In this document: positions 1 through 6,464 of the stretch, one piece after another
Numbering within the stretch: the first letter of the stretch is position 1
Layout: each line of letters opens with the position of its first letter
Source: a virus
Virus record (IMG/VR): IMGVR_UViG_3300042294_004327
Location: 1 to 22,041 of that record
Strand: one strand, 5' to 3'
Length of the DNA: 22,041 nucleotides
Made by a program: the position numbers and the translations under genes
Notes under the pieces: generated by a model
Database searches by the model: none
Told to the model about the DNA's origin: nothing
What the model saw: the letters and a program-made list of their open reading frames with translations, nothing else

Positions 1-359
1 CAAAATTAGAACCTGTTGAATTTAGAATGCAAGGTAAGACTAATAGACAAGTAGGGGATAAGGAAGTGCAGCTTACATCGTATCAAGCAAGCTATGTTGA
101 ACGAGCGGAAAAGTCTTGTTTGGTGGCTTATGAATTCTTAATTGATTCAGGTATAGCAAGAGAGTGTGCCCGGATGGTCTTACCGCTTAGCACCCAGACA
201 ACTCTGTACATGTCCGGGTCATGTCGCTCATTCATTCACTACCTACAACTCAGAACAAAAGAAGATACTCAGAAAGAGCACCGGGAAGTAGCTCTCAATA
301 TGCAAAAAATCTTCTGTGAAGCCTTTCCCACCATTGCAAAAGCTTTAGAATGGAGATAA
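1..359 (+). CDS. thyX: FAD-dependent thymidylate synthase ThyX, C-terminal part (5' end outside window)
   Basis: ThyX makes dTMP from dUMP using methylene-tetrahydrofolate, FAD and NADPH. The frame is open to the left edge, reading KLEPVEFRMQGKTNRQ before the first internal Met at 27, so the start lies outside the window. The segment EFR-QGK-NRQ matches the region shortly before the ThyX signature in phage enzymes. The stretch SGIARECARMVLPLSTQTTL (about residues 41-60 from the internal Met) matches the family block ending in AR-x-x-LP, which contributes to dUMP binding. It is followed by the typical RSFIHYLQLR helix, and the end of the protein is where ThyX usually ends. The RHR-x7-S motif is not in view. 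The gene fits with the dCMP deaminase further right in thymidylate supply. Confidence 0.9.
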   Translation, partial: KLEPVEFRMQGKTNRQVGDKEVQLTSYQASYVERAEKSCLVAYEFLIDSGIARECARMVLPLSTQTTLYMSGSCRSFIHYLQLRTKEDTQKEHREVALNMQKIFCEAFPTIAKALEWR

Positions 360-371
360 TATATTAACACT

Positions 372-563
372 ATGCACGGACGATTCCCGACAATGAATAA
401 ATATTGGTTAGCTCAAGAGCTCTTTCCTCTCTTATCCAAAGAAGAAAAGCGTTTAGTATTCTTTCCTACTAAGGAAGAGCGTAAAGGTAAGACTTTTACT
501 AAAAACGATCTTCGCCTTTCACGAGAAGATCAAGAGCTGTTAGACAAACATCGCGCTAAATAA
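372..563 (+). CDS. small charged protein of unknown function
   Basis: A 63-residue ORF lies 12 nt after thyX on the same strand, so it is probably cotranscribed with it. It is rich in Lys, Glu and Arg, with a segment LFPLLSKEEKRLVFFPTKEE that looks like a short helix-strand fold. No family is recognised. The start is uncertain. ATG at 372 has a distant GGAG about 15 nt upstream, and the internal ATG at 393 (MNKYWLAQELF) would give 56 residues and is equally plausible. It ends 1 nt before the next small gene. Confidence 0.55.
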   Translation: MHGRFPTMNKYWLAQELFPLLSKEEKRLVFFPTKEERKGKTFTKNDLRLSREDQELLDKHRAK

Positions 564-564
564 T

Positions 565-714
565 ATGAAACCTTCAGCCGCAGGCAAGGGCTCGGACCCC
601 CGTCCAGTAAAATTGTCCGAATATGTAAAGAACTTTGACCAAATTAAATGGTCTAAGGATAAGCGAGAACCCACTAAGACAAAGAAGGGAAAGCAGATTT
701 ACGTCTATAGATAG
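565..714 (+). CDS. 49-residue conserved-type phage protein (GKGSDPRP motif)
   Basis: A 49-codon ORF begins 1 nt after the previous stop (TAATATG junction). It starts MKPSAAGKGSDPRPVKLSEY and continues with a segment around NFDQIKWSKDK. Short phage proteins with a glycine-rich G-K-G-D/S-x-P-R-P start followed by a Y..N-F/Y-D-x-I block are, from memory, common in tailed phages, but their role is unknown. The protein is very basic and has no signal peptide or membrane segment. Gene order after thyX and the tight spacing suggest one operon. No Shine-Dalgarno is evident, so translation is probably coupled to the upstream gene. Confidence 0.6.
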   Translation: MKPSAAGKGSDPRPVKLSEYVKNFDQIKWSKDKREPTKTKKGKQIYVYR

Positions 715-737
715 AATAAATATTAATAGCTCAGAAA

Positions 738-793
738 ACTAAAAGAATAAAGCTTATTTGTTGTTGTCGTAACTTCGAATAAGCTCTTTTAGT
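738..793. terminator. long inverted repeat between convergent genes, possible bidirectional terminator
   Basis: Left arms ACTAAAAG (738-745) and AGCTTATT (751-758), separated by AATAA, pair perfectly with right arms AATAAGCT (778-785) and CTTTTAGT (786-793). This makes two stacked 8-bp helices with a 5-nt bulge on one side and a 19-nt loop. It sits between plus-strand genes ending at 714 and minus-strand genes ending at 894, where a two-way terminator is expected. The stem is AT-rich and lacks a clean poly-T tail on either side, so a structured RNA element or protein-binding site is also possible. Confidence 0.4.
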
Positions 794-809
794 CTTCAAA
801 AGCTACATA

Positions 810-893
810 ATGTTTGAACAGATATTCTTTTCGGTCCTCTTTTGTCTATTTGTAGCTTTAATTGTTTTAAAAGAGTGTAATAAAAAAGGTTAA
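810..893 (+). CDS. possible 27-residue membrane peptide
   Basis: The ORF encodes MFEQIFFSVLFCLFVALIVL followed by KECNKKG: one hydrophobic helix of about 18 residues and a short basic tail, the usual plan of tiny phage membrane proteins. It starts 17 nt after the inverted repeat and ends exactly at the end of the convergent neighbour. There is no convincing ribosome binding site and the ORF is very short, so it may be chance. Only the amphipathic layout and fit to the gap support it. Confidence 0.3.
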   Translation: MFEQIFFSVLFCLFVALIVLKECNKKG

Positions 894-1313
894 TCAAACC
901 TCTACACTAGAAAGTGTCTTAACACCATCTGACCAAGGTCTGAGTTGTTGTAGTGACTGTTCTCCTGAATACAAGTACTTGACAACGTACTGAGTAAGCT
1001 TACCATAACCTGCTGGATTCTCTACGATAATATCAACATACCCCGGTCTAGTAGCTGAGGGCATAGTAAAGGTTATAGTGTTGTCATTATTTGTTGTGTA
1101 GGCAGAAGAGAGTAGTTTGACTCCAAAGAACCCCGGATAATTAGCTGACAGTCTCGGCACACTTGAAAAGGGATTATAAAACGTTTGACTTTGATATGGG
1201 TAGCCGGAAAGATAAACATTAGTTATATTAAAAAAAGACTTACCGTAGACGTTAAACGTTTTAGAAGCGGAAGTAAAAACTACTGGTGTATAAGGCTTAT
1301 TAAGATAATTCAT
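894..1313 (-). CDS. probable virion-associated beta-sandwich (IPT/TIG-like) protein
   Basis: The 139-residue protein is rich in Tyr, Ser, Thr and Asn and looks like a single immunoglobulin-type beta-sandwich. An early strand, SKTFNVYGKSFFNITNVYLS, resembles the G-x-x-F...V-x-x-G opening of IPT/TIG domains. The later TITFTMPSATRPGYVDIIVE followed by NPAG resembles their closing strands. Such domains decorate phage tails and capsids. Its start overlaps the end of the gp15-like gene by 14 nt, so the two are probably translated together and this may be a tail or neck partner. No specific T4 counterpart is recognised. The domain assignment is by pattern only. Confidence 0.6.
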   Translation of the reverse strand: MNYLNKPYTPVVFTSASKTFNVYGKSFFNITNVYLSGYPYQSQTFYNPFSSVPRLSANYPGFFGVKLLSSAYTTNNDNTITFTMPSATRPGYVDIIVENPAGYGKLTQYVVKYLYSGEQSLQQLRPWSDGVKTLSSVEV

Positions 1314-2043
1314 TAATGATCTGGGGTTGAGGTTGTGCTGAGAGGATATGCCGCTCGGTAGTTAATAGGTCTAGGTCGTCTAGAGAATATTTGGACATTA
1401 AATCAGCCTGAGTTGAGAAGTTTGAGTTGATAGTAAGAATTGTTGATTCAGGTCTAGAAGGAGCTGCTTTAAACAACCAACCTTTAAAGGTAAATGATGT
1501 CTCGCCTTGAATACGAGCTACGGTGGTAGAATTAATATCGTAAGGCTGAGAGAGATTAACTGATCCGTTCCAAATAACTTGTGAACGAATTTCGTGATCA
1601 GGTGCGGAAGGTATTCGCCATGAAATAATTAGATAAGGGTCTGTGTATGAAAATAAATTACTGATAATCTGGTCCATATCCTCAGCGAAGCGCGTTAGAA
1701 TACTTACCCCGATATTAAGATCTATTGGTACTGGTTGTAATAATTTGTTTGTTATAGTTGGATCAGTTGATGTAATGTACGAACCTTGTATTTTATTAAA
1801 AACTCTACTAGGGTCTCTTGTTATACCGTTATTATACAAGGCAACCACTGGTAGTTGTAAATTTTGAGCTTTATCTAATAAGTCAGCTAGTACTCTTTGT
1901 TTAGGTGCATAAACAAAACGAACTTTAATTGTGTCTTGAGCTTCGCGAAAACGGTTATATCTCTTAACGTGCAAACCGTCAAGAGCTGAAGCCAACATGG
2001 TTATCATGGTGGATATTTCGAACGAGTAGGTGTACTTTCGCAT
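1300..2043 (-). CDS. 15: tail completion and sheath stabiliser protein, T4 gp15-like
   Basis: In T4, gp15 forms a hexameric ring that caps the finished tail tube and sheath and joins it to the neck. This 247-residue protein shares several features with gp15: an N-terminal aromatic stretch, the block RYNRFREAQDTIKVRFVYAP (gp15 has a similar R-x-x-x-S-G-D-K-x-I-R-V-P-I-T-Y-A), a Leu-rich helix, and the block VSILTRFAEDMDQIISNLFS followed by YTDPYL (gp15: LSIFTRYEDDMFQIVEQILPYFQP). A C-terminal FTFKGWLF resembles gp15 TFEVNGWMY. Length is close to gp15 (272). It lies among virion-type genes on the minus strand. No exact late promoter octamer is seen directly upstream, so it is probably expressed from a polycistronic transcript. 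Confidence 0.85.
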   Translation of the reverse strand: MRKYTYSFEISTMITMLASALDGLHVKRYNRFREAQDTIKVRFVYAPKQRVLADLLDKAQNLQLPVVALYNNGITRDPSRVFNKIQGSYITSTDPTITNKLLQPVPIDLNIGVSILTRFAEDMDQIISNLFSYTDPYLIISWRIPSAPDHEIRSQVIWNGSVNLSQPYDINSTTVARIQGETSFTFKGWLFKAAPSRPESTILTINSNFSTQADLMSKYSLDDLDLLTTERHILSAQPQPQIINELS

Positions 2044-2049
2044 TGTCTA

Positions 2050-2430
2050 TTATTTAAGTGAATCTTCTTCCCCGGCTTCTAAAATATACTTTAAAACTTC
2101 GAGCTGTACTTTAGCCTTCCTTTTAGGACATCTTCTAACACTAACTGCATCTAAGATATCATTTGATCTCTGGTCGACATAATGTCTAATAAACTCTAAC
2201 ACCTTGGACCCTCTTGTTGTCATAAACTCCCTAACCTCCCGATTACAGAGCTCTTTATAGTTTGGATCATCGGGGTCAATCTCCCCCGACTCAATCCTTT
2301 GTTTAAACTCTTCTAAGTAGTCGTCTTGACGAACCTTATAGAACTTTCGTATAGCATTACGAAATTTTATAAACTCTTCTTCTCTAATCTGTTCTATGTT
2401 AACTACCATAAAAAAGGTACTTATAGACAT
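2050..2430 (-). CDS. unknown alpha-helical protein next to tail genes
   Basis: The 126-residue protein is almost entirely helical and charged, with blocks EEEFIKFRNAIRKFYKVRQD and ESGEIDPDDPNYKELCNREV, then a basic segment RRCPKRKAKVQLEVLKYILE. ATG at 2430 is preceded by AGGG with 5-nt spacing, which favours this start over the internal ATG at 2409. It lies 6 nt upstream of the gp15-like gene and 13 nt downstream of the HExxH gene, so all are in one transcription unit. No family is recognised. Position suggests a neck or tail assembly role, but this is inference. Confidence 0.6.
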   Translation of the reverse strand: MSISTFFMVVNIEQIREEEFIKFRNAIRKFYKVRQDDYLEEFKQRIESGEIDPDDPNYKELCNREVREFMTTRGSKVLEFIRHYVDQRSNDILDAVSVRRCPKRKAKVQLEVLKYILEAGEEDSLK

Positions 2431-2443
2431 AGAACCCTAATTA

Positions 2444-3019
2444 CTACTGGCGAAAATATCTTAAAAAGTCATTTTCAGGTTTAAGATATTCTTCTTCTTT
2501 AAGAAAATAATTAGGCATCCGACGAACTATCTTAGGATTATTATAAGGGAAGGGAAACCATTTCCTGTCTCTATAAGTGGCCCAATAAGACAATATATAG
2601 GCATTAACCTGTTTAATATATTGGTCAGTATCTACTTTAAGTTTAAACTTCTTAAACTTCTTTATTGATCTCTTTTCACAATCGTGTTCAAGAAGAATAG
2701 TGTCTTGGAATGATTTTATTAGTTTCTTGTCTGAATAATTTGTACCTCCAATCCACTTATCAATAGTAGAGATGCCTACGTCAGCATCTGTCCAGAGAGG
2801 AAACTTTTCAAGAAATTGATCTAGATGACAAGACTCATGAACTAAAACGTCAATCCAGTCCTTCTTACCACCTGCTACTACAAGATCTGTCTCATCAAAA
2901 TAACCAGAACACTTAATATTATCTGCCATGACATGATCTTCTCCTGAAAGTCTAAACCCAATACCGTGCTGTTGACAGTCAGAGACAACCTTTGAGATAA
3001 ATTTTTGTACATTAGTCAT
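2444..3019 (-). CDS. putative zinc metallopeptidase-like protein (HExxH)
   Basis: Residues 58-67 read VLVHESCHLD, an HExxH motif (H61, E62, H65) in a hydrophobic helix, the hallmark of zincin metallopeptidases. A later helix, DTILLEHDCEKRSIKKF (about residues 106-122), carries acidic residues that could provide the third zinc ligand. The C-terminus is rich in aromatic and basic residues with no membrane segment. Similar HExxH proteins of unknown substrate are common in large phages. The start overlaps the end of the SDR gene in an ATGA junction (3016-3019), so translation is coupled. A second, unrelated HExxH protein lies at 12775-13401. Confidence 0.65.
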   Translation of the reverse strand: MTNVQKFISKVVSDCQQHGIGFRLSGEDHVMADNIKCSGYFDETDLVVAGGKKDWIDVLVHESCHLDQFLEKFPLWTDADVGISTIDKWIGGTNYSDKKLIKSFQDTILLEHDCEKRSIKKFKKFKLKVDTDQYIKQVNAYILSYWATYRDRKWFPFPYNNPKIVRRMPNYFLKEEEYLKPENDFLRYFRQ

Positions 3020-3882
3020 ACATCTTGTCCTTGGGAGCGGGCTAAGGCTACAATATCCCGGACTAAGGAGTCTCGGGTCGCAGGAAGCTCTAGCCCTAAT
3101 TTAGTTAATTTGTCTGTAGATAGAACGCAATTAGACCGGTTAGCTTTAGTATTAAGATCTTTAAGTTCTATAAATCTCCAGTTAGGATTTTTCAGTCCAT
3201 GCTTTTCTAGTAACCAGACAACCTCTTCAGCTTTGACCGGTTCAGGGTTAACTACATTGTAAATTCCATATTCAGGGAACAGACGCATAAACTTAACTAC
3301 AAAATGATTAAAGTCAGCAATAGAAGTTACAGAATTAAGTTCATTAATAAGGGTGTCGTAGTTGAGAAGCTTGGTAAAATAGTTCTTACGCGACAAATCT
3401 GAAGTAAAGGGAATACGTATACGCAAGACATAACACTTCCGCCCTTGGGCAAAAGTTTCAAAGACGTGTTTGCATTTTGAATAGTAGGAAGAAGTATCAG
3501 AATACATCCCAAAGTTAGGAGTATCTTCTTCAGTATAAACTTTATCGTAACCGGAATAAATGCACCCCGAACCTACATGAATAACAGGAATAGCAAATTG
3601 CTCGCAAATACGAACTACTTGCATAGGGTATAACACATTATACAAGTAACAAAGTTCTTTGTTGTCTTCGCAAGCATCAACGTTAGGAATTCCAGTATAG
3701 CCAAAAGCTGATATAACACATTTAATATCATTATTATTTTCTGAAATATAATCCCGAAACACATCCGGATTAGTATAATCTAGTTCTTTTTGAGAAAAAA
3801 TTCGATAAGGAATCTCTTTATGTTTAAAATGCTCGGCAAGATTAGAACCAACAAAACCTCTACCTAAAATAAGCGTATACAT
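3016..3882 (-). CDS. extended short-chain dehydrogenase/reductase (NAD-dependent epimerase / RmlD-like)
   Basis: The 288-residue protein opens MYTLILGRGFVGSNLAEHF, a beta strand followed by the GxGxxG dinucleotide-binding loop (G7, G9, G12). The catalytic pair is Y134-x3-K138 (YSKCK), preceded by the strand VIHVGSGCIYSG that supplies the active-site Ser/Gly region. The C-terminal part (GIYNVVNPEPVKAEEVVWLL) matches the substrate domain of sugar-nucleotide epimerases and dTDP-4-dehydrorhamnose reductases. It probably modifies a nucleotide sugar, perhaps for virion or host surface glycan changes. The substrate cannot be read from sequence. It starts 15 nt after the guaC C-terminal gene and overlaps the HExxH gene by 4 nt. 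Confidence 0.8.
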   Translation of the reverse strand: MYTLILGRGFVGSNLAEHFKHKEIPYRIFSQKELDYTNPDVFRDYISENNNDIKCVISAFGYTGIPNVDACEDNKELCYLYNVLYPMQVVRICEQFAIPVIHVGSGCIYSGYDKVYTEEDTPNFGMYSDTSSYYSKCKHVFETFAQGRKCYVLRIRIPFTSDLSRKNYFTKLLNYDTLINELNSVTSIADFNHFVVKFMRLFPEYGIYNVVNPEPVKAEEVVWLLEKHGLKNPNWRFIELKDLNTKANRSNCVLSTDKLTKLGLELPATRDSLVRDIVALARSQGQDV

Positions 3883-3897
3883 CTCTATATTATAAGG

Positions 3898-4476
3898 TCA
3901 AAGGAGACAATATTCCACTTCTTGGAAAGCTTTTAAGTTGTTACCTCCAGCATAAGAAACAGCAGATGCTAAGTCTTGACGGATCTCAGTCATCTTCTGC
4001 TCATAGGTCATACCGTTCATAGGCATGGAGAGGGTGCGGCCTTCAATATTCTTCTTGTTACCATTCATAGAAGAAGCAGAACCAAAGTAGAGCTTCTTAG
4101 TAGGATCTGTCGGGTCAATCATAGCTGGGGAATCAATACAGCGAGCAAACATAGACCCGGCCATAACCATATCAGCTCCCGCTACCAAAGCTTTAGCAAT
4201 ATCTCCATTACAAGAAATACCCCCGTCAGCAATAATTAGAGGAAGTTTAATATCTTGTCCCTTATTACCCTCTACTCGGGTCTGGTTAATATCCCGGACC
4301 GTTGAAAACATAGGAGAGGCAAACCCTGTCTTGTTGTAAGTGATACAATTATGTACAACGGTATTATCTTCCCCAACACAAAACGAGTGGTCCTCTTCTA
4401 CTTCTAAATCATACACCGGTACATCAAATTCGTATGTTAAATTTTGGATTTCAGGTTTAACAAATTTGTATTTCAT
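3898..4476 (-). CDS. guaC: GMP reductase C-terminal half preceded by the C-terminal fragment of a split intein
   Basis: Residues 1-43 are the intein C-fragment: VYDLEVEEDHSFCVG is block F and TVVHN followed by Cys is block G, with the terminal Asn43 and +1 nucleophile Cys44 that protein splicing needs. Residues 44-192 are the C-terminal part of GMP reductase of the Bacillus GuaC type. It begins CITYNKTGF at the catalytic Cys loop, then has LIIADGGI (phosphate-binding DGG), GADMVMAGSMFA, KLYFGSAS, IEGR and the closing RQDLASAVSYAGG. GMP reductase converts GMP to IMP and ammonia using NADPH. This half can work only after trans-splicing to the product of 5612-6463. ATG at 4476 has no Shine-Dalgarno, but it overlaps a TGA in a neighbouring open frame, pointing to coupled translation in an ancestral arrangement. 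Confidence 0.92.
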   Translation of the reverse strand: MKYKFVKPEIQNLTYEFDVPVYDLEVEEDHSFCVGEDNTVVHNCITYNKTGFASPMFSTVRDINQTRVEGNKGQDIKLPLIIADGGISCNGDIAKALVAGADMVMAGSMFARCIDSPAMIDPTDPTKKLYFGSASSMNGNKKNIEGRTLSMPMNGMTYEQKMTEIRQDLASAVSYAGGNNLKAFQEVEYCLL

Positions 4477-4611
4477 TTTATAAATTTTCTAATATTTTGT
4501 AAAACAAGTCTAATAAAGCTTCTTATAGGTTTATTTTCAGAAGTTTCAATAGGCCATCCAAGTTTATCTTTTCTGTACCAAGGTAAACTTTTTATTTCGA
4601 TCTCTTTTCTT
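4473..4611 (-). pseudogene. open but startless frame between the endonuclease stop and the C-intein start
   Basis: Read on the minus strand in the frame that ends TGA at 4473-4475, this gap is open for about 45 codons with protein-like content (IKSLPWYRKDKLGWPIETSE and then RSFIRLVLQNIRKFIK). It has no start codon. Its TGA overlaps the ATG of the C-intein ORF as ATGA, the junction style used throughout this genome. The frame is offset from the endonuclease by one base at a run of four TA units (4613-4620). One additional TA unit would fuse it in frame to the endonuclease, adding 47 residues after VYI. It is therefore read as the lost C-terminal tail of the endonuclease gene. A sequencing error or a separate remnant are alternatives. 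Confidence 0.5.
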
Positions 4612-5580
4612 TTATATATACACTTGCTCATATATTTCTTCTAAAACTTTAAAATTGTTATTTAAAATATCGTTCTCCCAAATATAGTATACTTTAAAGT
4701 TATTATCAATAGCAAAATTATACTTTTCAACATCTTTTTCTTTTTTAAGTTTTTGAGTACTATTAAGTTTCTTTTTACCGTCTGTACCATCTTCGTTAAA
4801 AAATAAGGGGTTTCCGTGCCAGTAGTCGCCTTGTACTTCTAGAAGAATTCTTTCTGCCTTAAAACCAAAATCATATTGTTTATACCCTAATATTACACCA
4901 TATTCTGGTACAAGATTAAGCTCTTTTAGTTTATTTTCAACTATAGTTTCGATTTTGTTGCGCGTGTATTTTTTAGAAGATAGTGCAGCGCATAACCCTG
5001 CTTTTCGTCTATATTCTGAATATTTAGCCGGGTCTTTAGCTATTTGTATTTTTTGATATTCGGATTGTTTTTGTCTTCTTATTTGTTTTTCCTCTTCTGT
5101 TAAATTATTATACCATTGTTTAGCTTTTTGACTTAAAGTATATCTTGTTTCAAGGGTGTGAGATTTGCCATAGAAATGGTTTCGAGCGCCGGTCATTTTC
5201 CAGGCCTCTTTCTTTCTATACTCGCTTAGTTTTTTACGTGCCTCCAAAGACATAGGAATACCTTTGTTCCATGCCTTCCACTTACCTTTTCTCTCCTGAG
5301 ATACTTTTTGTTTATATTCTTCTGTATGCTTTTTACCAAAAAAGCCATTTCGCTCACCTAATTTACCACATGACTGGCAAAGATATAATTTTTTATCAAT
5401 TCCGTGATAACAATTAATGTATTTTTGTTTTTTACATTCATGACATTCTATACTAAAAAAGGGCTTTTTTAACTCTGTTCTTTTTGCTTTTTCTCCATTT
5501 GCAAGAGTAACACAGTTAACTCTACCTTGTCTTTGTATAGATAAAATTTCTATTCCTTTATAGAACATTCTCGACTTCAC
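4612..5580 (-). CDS. Vsr-like homing endonuclease with NUMOD3 motifs, between split-intein halves
   Basis: This free-standing homing endonuclease probably cuts intein-less guaC alleles and so spreads the element. Domains in order are: a zinc-finger-like region (C46-x2-C49 ... C68-x2-C71), two NUMOD3-type DNA-binding segments (GFFGKKHTEEYKQKVSQ at about 79-95 and HFYGKSHTLETRYTLSQ at about 135-151), a long basic helix, and a C-terminal nuclease domain of the Vsr/PD-(D/E)xK fold. The nuclease domain carries E211/E215, D237 in QYDFGF, and E248-x-Q250-G-x-Y-W-H255. The start is GTG at 5580, with an in-frame ATG at 5568 as an alternative. It is more AT-rich than its neighbours. The C-terminus may be truncated by a TA-repeat frameshift (see the entry at 4473-4611). 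Confidence 0.88.
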   Translation of the reverse strand: MKSRMFYKGIEILSIQRQGRVNCVTLANGEKAKRTELKKPFFSIECHECKKQKYINCYHGIDKKLYLCQSCGKLGERNGFFGKKHTEEYKQKVSQERKGKWKAWNKGIPMSLEARKKLSEYRKKEAWKMTGARNHFYGKSHTLETRYTLSQKAKQWYNNLTEEEKQIRRQKQSEYQKIQIAKDPAKYSEYRRKAGLCAALSSKKYTRNKIETIVENKLKELNLVPEYGVILGYKQYDFGFKAERILLEVQGDYWHGNPLFFNEDGTDGKKKLNSTQKLKKEKDVEKYNFAIDNNFKVYYIWENDILNNNFKVLEEIYEQVYI

Positions 5581-5611
5581 ATTTATATTTATGCTGTCAA
5601 GTATGAATTTG

Positions 5612-6463
5612 CTATTGGTCTTGTATTTGAATTAAAAAATGTTTATCTTTATCTAAATCTTTTGCTTCTACCCAAAAAGCATAATCGTGTATATTACTAT
5701 CACTTACATTTTTAACATCTTCAACATTAACAACATAAAACTTATGATCTAATGTACAAATATTTTGATTAACCTCTAACAAATCTTGGGCGTATTTAAT
5801 AATTGTATTTGTTACTTTTTTATATTGTTTGCTATGCGTAAGTACATAATCTCCAAGCTTTACATTTTGAATTGACTTATATCCATCTTTTGTTTTAACC
5901 TTAGTACCAGCAACAAAACACGAAGCGCCACAAGCAATACCGACTTTAGCTGCATCAATATAATGAGCCATTCTTAGATAGGCATCAGAAGTAGCGATAT
6001 TACCTCCAATGACAAAGAGGTCTGGGTTTACTAAACGCTTAACCGTATGCAAGTAAGCAAGCATACCATGAACTTCCTCGTGATCGCCATGAGCAACATC
6101 AACAGTGACGTAGTCTAGCCTCAGCTTTTCTTCGAGAATAGTTGCCATTAGCTTAATATCTCTTTGCTTAATGCCTATCGAGATAGAGATAAAAGGAAGA
6201 AGATCTGTGCACTTGTTCATCCTGCGCATCCAGTTTAGAATTTCGTCATATTCATAAAACCGATGCAAAATATAAAAATAGCCGTTCTGGGCCAGCCACG
6301 TAGCCTTGGTCATATCAATACAAGAAGCCATATTGGCAGGCACTACCGGGAGCTTAAATTTAAATTTACCTAATTGAACTGAGGTATCAGCTTCTGCTCT
6401 TGATTTAAGCTCTGAGTAATTTGGTACAAGGTGTACGTCTTTATAGTTTAGAGATCTTTGCAT
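5612..6463 (-). CDS. guaC: GMP reductase N-terminal half followed by the N-terminal fragment of a split intein
   Basis: Residues 1-181 match the N-terminal barrel of Bacillus-type GMP reductase: the opening LNYKDVHLVPNYSELKSRAE, then KFKLPVVPANMASCIDMTKA, NGYFYILHRF, VTVDVAHGDHEEV, FVIGGNIAT and AAKVGIACGAS, which ends one residue before the catalytic Cys. Residues 182-283 are the intein N-fragment, beginning CFVAGTKVKTKDGYKSI (block A with nucleophile C182), then GDYVLTHS and CTLDHKFYVV (block B, T-x-x-H). The reading frame stops after KHFLIQIQDQ, so the polypeptide cannot splice in cis. There is no CBS domain, as expected for GuaC rather than IMP dehydrogenase. It starts 1 nt after the 6465-6983 gene. 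Confidence 0.92.
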   Translation of the reverse strand: MQRSLNYKDVHLVPNYSELKSRAEADTSVQLGKFKFKLPVVPANMASCIDMTKATWLAQNGYFYILHRFYEYDEILNWMRRMNKCTDLLPFISISIGIKQRDIKLMATILEEKLRLDYVTVDVAHGDHEEVHGMLAYLHTVKRLVNPDLFVIGGNIATSDAYLRMAHYIDAAKVGIACGASCFVAGTKVKTKDGYKSIQNVKLGDYVLTHSKQYKKVTNTIIKYAQDLLEVNQNICTLDHKFYVVNVEDVKNVSDSNIHDYAFWVEAKDLDKDKHFLIQIQDQ

Positions 6464-6464
6464 A

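Larger units (their letters stand above)
4348..5920 (-). mobile_element. split intein with internal free-standing homing endonuclease gene, inserted in guaC
   Basis: The element runs from intein Cys1 (codon 5918-5920) to the terminal Asn (codon 4348-4350). It consists of an N-intein of 102 residues ended by a stop at 5612, an endonuclease gene with its own start and stop (4612-5580), and a C-intein of 43 residues with its own ATG at 4476. The exteins on either side join to an uninterrupted GMP reductase of 330 residues, with the junction GAS|C at the catalytic cysteine. This is the fractured-gene arrangement reported in environmental phage DNA: split intein halves separated by a Vsr-like endonuclease ORF, with an IMP dehydrogenase gene among the known examples. 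Splicing activity is inferred from intact motifs, not shown. Confidence 0.88.

Noticed and set aside
3005-3262. Plus-strand ORF of 85 codons opposite the SDR gene
   Set aside because: It is antisense to a well-supported dehydrogenase and has no recognisable features.
4444-4644. Plus-strand ORF of 66 codons across the gap between the endonuclease and the C-intein
   Set aside because: It is antisense to the intein C-fragment and to the better supported minus-strand open frame, is low-complexity Phe/Ile/Leu, and has no start signal.
5581-5611. TTGACA hexamer and a TATAAATG octamer just upstream of the intein-associated endonuclease GTG
   Set aside because: TTGACA has no -10 at a suitable distance and the octamer has one mismatch, so a dedicated promoter for the endonuclease could not be supported.
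5612-6463. IMP dehydrogenase instead of GMP reductase
   Set aside because: There is no CBS domain, total extein length is about 330 residues, and the N-terminal and C-terminal blocks follow Bacillus-type GuaC closely.
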